Origin: Candidatus Methanophagales archaeon ANME-1-THS
GTDB lineage: Archaea; Halobacteriota; Syntropharchaeia; Alkanophagales; Methanospirareceae
Assembly: GCA_004212135.1 (NCBI GenBank)
Contig: RXIE01000137.1
Coordinates: 1-10,294 of the forward strand
Direction: 5' to 3'
Length of the DNA stretch: 10,294 bases
The notes beneath the pieces are model-generated. The model saw only the letters and a program-made list of their open reading frames with translations, was not told where the DNA came from and did no database searches. Numbering within the stretch: the first letter of the stretch is position 1; the number at the start of each line of letters is the position of its first letter. The translations under genes were made by a program, and so were the position numbers. Positions 5,579 to 10,294 of this stretch are shown here, one piece after another.

Positions 5579-6447
5579 CAATCCATCTTTACCTCAACCA
5601 CTCCCTCATACACGTATTCCGCCGGACCTGTGAGATACGCACCTTCTTCCTTTACCTCGATGACCAGATCGCCGCCCAGGGTATGCACCCTAACCGGCTC
5701 CCCTTTCTGCAGATAGCCAAGCGCATTGAGCGCAAGCACCGACGCGGTCGACCCGGTGCCGCACGACAACGTCTCACCTACCCCGCGTTCATACGTCCGC
5801 ACGCTGATCTCATGCTCTTTCTTCACTTTCTTCTCGTGCTTCTCTTGCTTCTCGCTTCGCACCACGAAATCAACATTCGTCCGGTTCGGAAACGCCTTAT
5901 GCGATTCGATCGCTCTTCCCACGCGATCAATATCGACCTGCTCAAACGAATCAAGCAATACAATAGCATGCGGATTGCCCAGACTCAACGAGGTCAGTTT
6001 GAGCTCACCGATCTCCTCGTTGACATAAAACCTCTCACCTTTACGCGTAAACACTGGCGTTCCCATAAACACCCGCGTCGAAGTTACTACGCCCTTCTCA
6101 TCCACCTCCACTTCGGGCACCATCAGGCCTGCTAACGTCTCTACCTTTATGCTCCTCCTGCGCACCATTCCCTTCTCATAGACATACTTGGCAAAGCAGC
6201 GGATACCATTGCCGCACATCTCCGCCTCCGATCCATCAGGATTGAAGATGCGCATCCGCACATCGTACGCTTCGCTACTGGGTTCACAGAGGAATAAAAT
6301 GCCATCCGCACCGACCGAGAACTTCCTTTGGCACAACATTCGTGCGATTGCCCCTTTCTTGTCATCCGGTATGCCCGCTTCACGATCGTCAATCAGAATG
6401 AAATCGTTACCACAGCCCTGCATCTTCGTGAACTTTACTTTTGTCAT
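5578..6447 (-). CDS. dapF: Diaminopimelate epimerase
   Basis: DapF converts LL-diaminopimelate to meso-diaminopimelate, the last step before lysine decarboxylation, without cofactor, using two cysteines as acid and base. Both are present: MCGNGIRCFAKY (Cys78) and GETLSCGTGSTAS (Cys229). Other signatures are MQGCGNDFILID (9-20), FSVGADGILFL (43-53), FNPDGSEAEMCGN, LGNPHAI (156-162) and RTYERGVGET. At 289 residues it is slightly long, mainly from a charged insert rich in Lys, Glu and His (about 198-213) just before the strand leading to the second Cys. The DNA there is a CTT/CTC-rich simple sequence. The ATG follows GGAG/AGAG-type purine sequence. It lies 23 bases after dapL, which supplies its substrate, and its stop overlaps the next ATG. 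Confidence 0.97.
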   Translation of the reverse strand: MTKVKFTKMQGCGNDFILIDDREAGIPDDKKGAIARMLCQRKFSVGADGILFLCEPSSEAYDVRMRIFNPDGSEAEMCGNGIRCFAKYVYEKGMVRRRSIKVETLAGLMVPEVEVDEKGVVTSTRVFMGTPVFTRKGERFYVNEEIGELKLTSLSLGNPHAIVLLDSFEQVDIDRVGRAIESHKAFPNRTNVDFVVRSEKQEKHEKKVKKEHEISVRTYERGVGETLSCGTGSTASVLALNALGYLQKGEPVRVHTLGGDLVIEVKEEGAYLTGPAEYVYEGVVEVKMD

Positions 6448-6470
6448 CTCTCTACTCTGCTCCTATCGCT

Positions 6471-7658
6471 TCATTTTTGCAGCCCTTTGAGCCGTTCACA
6501 TGCTTCCTGTAATCGTTCTTCACCCACACAGAGCGCGAACCGAATAAATCCTTCTCCGTGCGCTCCAAACCCTATCCCCGGTGTTACAACGATACCTGCA
6601 CGTTCCAGCACGAACAGGGAGAACTGGATCGAGGATGATGTAGAGAACGACTGAGGAACCCGTGCCCAGAGATAAAACGTAGCTTTTGGCTTCTTTACCG
6701 CTATGCCTGCGGATCTCAAGCCCTCAACCAAAATATCTCTCCTCTTCCGGTAAATCTCCATATTCCGTTTCACACAATCTTGGGGACCCGTTAATGCCGC
6801 TATTCCGGCTACTTGAACCGCTTGGAAAGTACCGGAATCCACATTCGTCTTCACGATCCGTATACCCTTTAAGATCTCAGCATTACCGACCGCGAAGCCG
6901 ATCCGCCATCCCGTCATATTATAGGTCTTGGAGAGCGAGTTAAACTCGATGCCAACCTCCATCGCACCATCGACTGCCAGAAAACTCGGCGCTTCATAGC
7001 CGTCAAACGTGAGCTCGGAGTAGGGGTTGTCATGGAGCACAATGAGATTATGGTCATGCGCGAAATCGACCACCTCCTTGAAGAATGATGCGTCAACGGT
7101 CGCCGCAGTGGGATTATTTGGATAATTCAAGAACATGACTTTTGCTTGCCGCGCCACCTCTTCATCGATACGCTCCAGATCGGGCTTAAAATCGCGCTCT
7201 TCGGTCAACGGGACTGCATGGGGTATCGCATTCGCTAATACCGTTGCATTGTGATAGACCGGATAGGCCGGATCCGGGCCATGCGCGATGTCGCCGGGGT
7301 CTAAAAATGCGAATGCAGAGTGCGCAATCCCCTCCTTCGATCCGATCAACGTGAGCACCTCATCCTCGGGATCCACCGTCACGTGCATTCTCCGTTTATA
7401 CCATGCCGCAACTGCCTCACGGAACTCAAGCATCCCTTCGTACGAGGGATAGCGATGATTAACGGGATCCTGCGCGGCACGACAAACCGCTTCGATAATG
7501 TGCGGAGGGGTCGGCAGATCAGGATCACCGATACCCAGGTCTATGATATCCACCCCTTTCTTTCGCGCTTCCCTCTTACGCTCATCGATCGCCGCAAACA
7601 GGTACGGAGGAAGCGAAGTTATTCCCTTGGCATACCGCTCATTCATAGTTCTTAACAT
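6471..7658 (-). CDS. dapL: LL-diaminopimelate aminotransferase
   Basis: This is a fold-type I PLP aminotransferase of 395 residues. DapL converts tetrahydrodipicolinate directly to LL-diaminopimelate using glutamate as amino donor, bypassing the acylated DapD/C/E route. Signatures are LFAAIDERKREARKKG and IIDLGIGDPDLPTP (38-51), YPSYEGMLEFREA (70-82), NYPNNPTAA (178-186), the cofactor-binding HDNPYSEL (209-216), SLSKTYNMTGWRIGF with PLP-lysine Lys244 and Arg252, and the carboxylate-binding FIRFAL with Arg373. The DapL call rather than a general aspartate aminotransferase rests on the LFAAIDERK/GIGDPDLPTP pattern and on the adjoining dapF. The first ATG (7658) overlaps the guaA stop as ATGTTAA. 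An ATG at 7646 would start closer to the conserved part (MNERYAKG). No clear ribosome binding site favours either, so coupling to guaA is likely. Confidence 0.92.
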   Translation of the reverse strand: MLRTMNERYAKGITSLPPYLFAAIDERKREARKKGVDIIDLGIGDPDLPTPPHIIEAVCRAAQDPVNHRYPSYEGMLEFREAVAAWYKRRMHVTVDPEDEVLTLIGSKEGIAHSAFAFLDPGDIAHGPDPAYPVYHNATVLANAIPHAVPLTEERDFKPDLERIDEEVARQAKVMFLNYPNNPTAATVDASFFKEVVDFAHDHNLIVLHDNPYSELTFDGYEAPSFLAVDGAMEVGIEFNSLSKTYNMTGWRIGFAVGNAEILKGIRIVKTNVDSGTFQAVQVAGIAALTGPQDCVKRNMEIYRKRRDILVEGLRSAGIAVKKPKATFYLWARVPQSFSTSSSIQFSLFVLERAGIVVTPGIGFGAHGEGFIRFALCVGEERLQEACERLKGLQK

Positions 7659-9247
7659 GGCTCGATCGTTGAGGGCGGCTTGGACGAAATCGCATAGGTG
7701 ACCCAGGTCACGCCCTTCACCTCGTTCGTTATTCGTTTACTCATGCTCTCGAGCACCGCGTACGGGAGTTTCACAAAATCCGCCGTCATCGCCTCCTTCG
7801 ACTCCACGACTCGTATCGTAACGATTCGGCCCTCGGTTCGCGCATCACCAAGGACACCCGTCGCAACATCATCACCAACCATAGCAAATGCTTGCCACAC
7901 GTTATCATACCACCCGCTCTTCCTCAATTCGTCCTCCACAATCTGCGATGCCTCACGACAGATCCTCAACTTATCTTCGGTAACCGCTCCGATTATACGT
8001 GCAGCAAGACCGGGCCCCGGGTAAGGATGCCGGTTCAGTATCTGCGAAGGCATACCGAGTTCCCGTGCAACAGCCCGAACCTCGTCCTTATACAACTCCT
8101 TAATGGGCTCGATCAGCTTCAGTCCGAGCTTCTCGGGAAGTGCACCAACGTTGTGGTGCGATTTTATGCGCGATGACTTGCGTGAACTCGCCCGTGCACT
8201 CTCTATTCGATCAGGATAAATCGTGCCCTGCGCGAGGAACTCCACATCACCGAGCTTCTTCGCCTCCTCCTCGAAGATCTCGATGAACAACTCGCCTATC
8301 ACCTTTCGCTTCGCTTCTGCGTCCGTAACACCCCGCAATCCAGTCAGGAAGCGCTCCTTCGCATCCACAAATACGACCTTAAGGTGGAACTGATCTTCAA
8401 ACGTATCGAGAACCTCTTCTTGTTCACCTTTGCGGAGCAGTCCATTGTCAACGAAGATGCAGGTAAGCCGATCACCGATAGCCTTGTTGACGAGCAAGGC
8501 CGTGGTAGAAGAGTCTATTCCACCACTGAGTCCACATATCACTCTTCCGTTGCTCCCCACTGCACTCCTTATCTCTTCCACCTGCTCCCGAACAAATGAT
8601 TCCGGTGTCCAATTCCGTTCGCAGCCGCATATAGCATACAGGAAATTCCGGAATATCTTCTCTCCTTGCTCCGTATGGTGCACCTCAGGATGGAATTGAA
8701 CGCCGTAGATCATATCTCTGACCCGGAAGGCTGCAATTGGTGAACCCGCGGTATGCGCTAGTATTTCCGCACCCTCCAAACCTTCAATCAGATCACCATG
8801 CGACATCCATACCTGTGTGCTCCCGTTTGCACGTTCACCGAGCCCCTTGAAAAGCTCTGAATCTTTGAAGAACAGCTCTGCCCTCCAATATTCACCCTTC
8901 TCTCCCGTTCTTACCACGCCGCCCAGAAGATGGGCAACGAGTTGTGCCCCGTAGCAGATGCCAAGGAGGGGCACGTTCAACGCAACAATCTCAGCATTGC
9001 AGTGCGGACTGTCGGGCTCGTGAACGCTAAAAGGACTGCCAGAAAGAATAATGCCTCGAATCTTCCCTCCCCCTTGTGCTCGTTCAATGCCTCGTTTCAG
9101 CTCCTCGAGGGGAACATCATACGGAAGAAGCTCGGCGTACACGCCCAACTCCCGGCACCGTCGCACGATGAGGTGGCTGTATTGTCCCCCGAAATCCAAT
9201 ACCACGACTTTATCACGTTCCTTCTCCGCTTCTCGTTCTTCCATCAT
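7652..9247 (-). CDS. guaA: GMP synthase (glutamine-hydrolysing), single-chain form
   Basis: GuaA turns XMP, ATP and glutamine into GMP. The 531-residue protein contains both parts. The first is an N-terminal class-I glutaminase (about 13-205) with VVLDFGGQYSHLI, ILSGSPFSVHE, GICYGAQ (Cys98) and GVQFHPEV (His186, Glu188). The second is an ATP-pyrophosphatase domain with P-loop GLSGGIDSS (239-247), FVDNGLLRKGE, the QGTIYPDRIES and KSHHNVGALPE XMP-site segments, and the C-terminal dimerisation domain with RHPYPGPGLAARI and TYAISSKPPSTIE. Many archaea split these between two genes, so the fused form is worth noting. About 12 charged residues precede the first strand. The ATG at 9247 has GAGGT about eleven bases upstream. 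It lies 35 bases after the RHH gene and overlaps dapL. Confidence 0.97.
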   Translation of the reverse strand: MMEEREAEKERDKVVVLDFGGQYSHLIVRRCRELGVYAELLPYDVPLEELKRGIERAQGGGKIRGIILSGSPFSVHEPDSPHCNAEIVALNVPLLGICYGAQLVAHLLGGVVRTGEKGEYWRAELFFKDSELFKGLGERANGSTQVWMSHGDLIEGLEGAEILAHTAGSPIAAFRVRDMIYGVQFHPEVHHTEQGEKIFRNFLYAICGCERNWTPESFVREQVEEIRSAVGSNGRVICGLSGGIDSSTTALLVNKAIGDRLTCIFVDNGLLRKGEQEEVLDTFEDQFHLKVVFVDAKERFLTGLRGVTDAEAKRKVIGELFIEIFEEEAKKLGDVEFLAQGTIYPDRIESARASSRKSSRIKSHHNVGALPEKLGLKLIEPIKELYKDEVRAVARELGMPSQILNRHPYPGPGLAARIIGAVTEDKLRICREASQIVEDELRKSGWYDNVWQAFAMVGDDVATGVLGDARTEGRIVTIRVVESKEAMTADFVKLPYAVLESMSKRITNEVKGVTWVTYAISSKPPSTIEPC

Positions 9248-9282
9248 CGCTTATCTGACCTCGCTCTCTCTTTTCTGGTTGA

Positions 9283-9837
9283 CTACAATTTTTCTCGTGG
9301 TTCACCCAAAACTTTCAGCCGTAGTTTTGCCAGATCCTCTTTTATCTCCAACTGGTAGCCCATCCCACCTAACGTCTCTTTTAGTAAGGTTTTCACAAAT
9401 TTCTTGAGCACATCGGAATTCAAAACCAGTGTGTACTCGTTTTTGGCGACCTGATTTAAGGTGTAGAAGTTACACGCTTCGAGTCGTTTGAGGACCTGTT
9501 CTATGCGATAAAATTTGAACTGCTCCGCATGCGCCTCACAGATCGCCTTATTCAATTCCCAGAATTTATCCTGCTCAGGATGTGATTCGATGAACTTCAA
9601 GAAGAGGAGCCAGTGGTCTATATCCATGATGACATGCTCGCCAAGCTTCAGCATCTCGGCGTGCGTGTACACTTTCCTATCTTCAATGGTCTCAAAGAGC
9701 GTTCGGTGCTTACTATAAAATCTCAAAGATTCGCGCATGAGCTCGCTTTGCGAGAGCCCTAACTCTTCCTGCAGCTTCTTGAATAATTTGTAGGTATCCT
9801 CGTCCATTGCGATGGTAATTCGCCACGGTGCTTTCAT
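9283..9837 (-). CDS. Ribbon-helix-helix (CopG-like) regulator with a C-terminal domain of unknown function
   Basis: About 184 residues. The N-terminus, WRITIAMDEDTYKLFKKLQ followed by EELGLSQSELMRESLRFY, is a typical ribbon-helix-helix domain. A beta strand with alternating residues (RITIAM) would enter the major groove as a dimer, then come helix A, the turn G-L-S, and helix B starting SQSELMRES. The remaining 130 or so residues (about 50-184) are charged and helical, with FKFYRIEQVLKRLEACNFYTL and a Lys-rich end. I do not recognise that domain; it could be a sensor or oligomerisation part. I start it at ATG 9837 (MKAPWRITIAM); a GTG two codons earlier is also open. A perfect tandem repeat covers its likely promoter, suggesting autoregulation. 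It lies 35 bases before guaA on the same strand, so it may also control the guaA-dapL-dapF genes (inference). Confidence 0.85.
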   Translation of the reverse strand: MKAPWRITIAMDEDTYKLFKKLQEELGLSQSELMRESLRFYSKHRTLFETIEDRKVYTHAEMLKLGEHVIMDIDHWLLFLKFIESHPEQDKFWELNKAICEAHAEQFKFYRIEQVLKRLEACNFYTLNQVAKNEYTLVLNSDVLKKFVKTLLKETLGGMGYQLEIKEDLAKLRLKVLGEPREKL

Positions 9838-9853
9838 ACACACTACTGAGTAC

Positions 9854-9883
9854 GCACGTTTTGTATTAGCACGTTTTGTATTA
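9854..9883. repeat. Perfect tandem 15-bp repeat, likely operator of the RHH gene
   Basis: GCACGTTTTGTATTA occurs twice without a gap (9854-9868 and 9869-9883), 17 bases before the RHH ATG. It runs from the TATA-like sequence to the expected start of transcription. RHH repressors commonly bind repeated sites overlapping their own promoters. Confidence 0.65.
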
Positions 9884-9889
9884 AATTAA
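9881..9889 (-). promoter_or_regulatory. Candidate TATA box of the RHH-guaA-dapL-dapF operon
   Basis: On the minus strand TTAATTTAA lies about 45 bases before the RHH ATG, placing transcription start near 9858-9862, inside the tandem repeat. No other comparable promoter motif is evident in the short gaps down to dapF. Confidence 0.5.
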
Positions 9890-10065
9890 GTACCTCACAC
9901 ATATAACTATATCATCTGTGCTGATAAGAGGAGATAAAGAGACGCCAGAGATCCTGCCTCTAAGCGCGTCAGTTTTCCTGCATCCTTCATTCCACTGATC
10001 GCCATTTTTGAGTGCATAACGAGCACAAAGTCACGATTAACGGGTATGTACATCGGCTGGGAGAG

Positions 10066-10084
10066 AAAAGACCGAGTCGGTTTT
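10066..10084. repeat. Palindrome ACCGA-G-TCGGT with A/T flanks
   Basis: A 5-bp perfect arm on each side of one central base is extended by an A-run on the left and a T-run on the right. It could be an operator or a small terminator-like hairpin. Copy number is one in the window, although GACCGAG recurs at about 10098-10104. Confidence 0.35.
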
Positions 10085-10108
10085 ATTCACCGCACGCGAC
10101 CGAGAAGC

Positions 10109-10118
10109 GTTAAAAAGC
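10109..10118 (+). promoter_or_regulatory. TATA-like box for a possible rightward gene
   Basis: GTTAAAAAGC sits at a suitable distance (about 25-30 bases) from a start of transcription near 10140, ahead of ATG codons at 10163, 10176 and 10236. Motif only. Confidence 0.3.
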
Positions 10119-10175
10119 TCCTCAATTGAGGGCGATACAGGGTAATCGACGACAGTACGAACATGAGCGGACTGC

Positions 10176-10294
10176 ATGCAGATCAGACAAAGAACTACGA
10201 GACGACAGAGAAGAGTATTTCGTGGAGACCGCGTGATGCTCTTTCTTCGGGATGAGCGACTCGTCGCCGGTGACCATATAGGCCGGGCACAGAG
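10176..10294 (+). CDS. Possible 5' part of a rightward gene cut by the window edge
   Basis: A frame stays open from ATG 10176 to the window end. An inner ATG at 10236 would begin MLFLRDERLVAGDHIGRAQ, which looks protein-like, whereas the Arg/Gln-rich codons before it do not. Another frame from ATG 10163 closes after 30 codons at 10255. Neither start has a good ribosome binding site. I do not recognise the product, and the fragment is too short to be sure it is a gene. Confidence 0.2.
   Translation, partial: MQIRQRTTRRQRRVFRGDRVMLFLRDERLVAGDHIGRAQ

Larger units (their letters stand above)
9890..10162. other. Divergent intergenic region
   Basis: I see no convincing gene or tRNA here. It includes an A+T-rich spot CATATAACTATATC (about 9899-9912), a near-palindrome ACCGAGTCGGT flanked by AAA/TTT (10066-10084), and a TATA-like GTTAAAAAGC (about 10109-10118). 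The last could drive a rightward gene starting after about 10140. Confidence 0.4.

Noticed and set aside
5683..7701. Several plus-strand open frames opposite dapF and dapL
   Set aside because: Compositionally biased antisense frames of conserved genes, with no family motifs.
9854..9883. CRISPR-like repeat
   Set aside because: Two 15-bp units without spacer; the position over a promoter fits an operator better, and no cas gene is present.
10163..10255. 30-codon ORF starting MSGLHADQ
   Set aside because: No ribosome binding site, no recognisable sequence, and it overlaps a longer open frame; it cannot be told from chance.

Overview
The window looks like a chromosomal segment of a euryarchaeon. 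The evidence is archaeal-type TATA-box promoters, GGTG/GAGGTGA ribosome binding sites, an HisF with the archaeal-type long N-terminal and central loops, LL-diaminopimelate aminotransferase (DapL) paired with DapF, and a ribbon-helix-helix regulator at the head of a biosynthetic cluster. A methanogen or ANME-type (Methanomicrobia/Syntrophoarchaeia-like) host is my inference; no marker gene in the window proves it.

Left part, plus strand (1-1771): the 3' end of carA (carbamoyl-phosphate synthase glutaminase subunit), then pdxT (glutaminase of pyridoxal phosphate synthase) and hisH (glutaminase of imidazole glycerol phosphate synthase). These are three successive class-I glutamine amidotransferases. 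Middle (1772-5351): hisF lies on the same strand but is separated from hisH by an A+T-rich block with a broken gene. That gene carries one nonsense codon and one frameshift, and its Cys clusters resemble GP88-type proteins. Downstream of hisF are a degraded small C2H2 zinc-finger-like gene and a complete IS630-family insertion sequence. The IS has 34-bp imperfect terminal inverted repeats, TA at both ends, and a transposase split into two frames at an A7 run.

Right part, minus strand (5321-9837): a probable operon reading RHH regulator, guaA (single-chain GMP synthase), dapL, dapF, then a short ORF whose 3' end is cut by the IS. guaA and dapL overlap, and dapF and the short ORF share a TGATG stop-start junction. 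The regulator gene has a perfect tandem 15-bp repeat over its likely promoter. The rest of the right edge (9884-10294) is a divergent intergenic region with a TATA-like box and possibly the start of a rightward gene.

Together the intact genes serve glutamine-dependent nucleotide, histidine and B6 synthesis plus lysine/meso-diaminopimelate synthesis. Foreign or decaying DNA is concentrated between hisH and dapF. I did not find a convincing new defence or other multi-gene system. The most interesting items are the broken GP88-like gene, the frameshifted transposase, the IS-truncated partner of dapF, and the RHH/tandem-repeat control region ahead of guaA-dapL-dapF.
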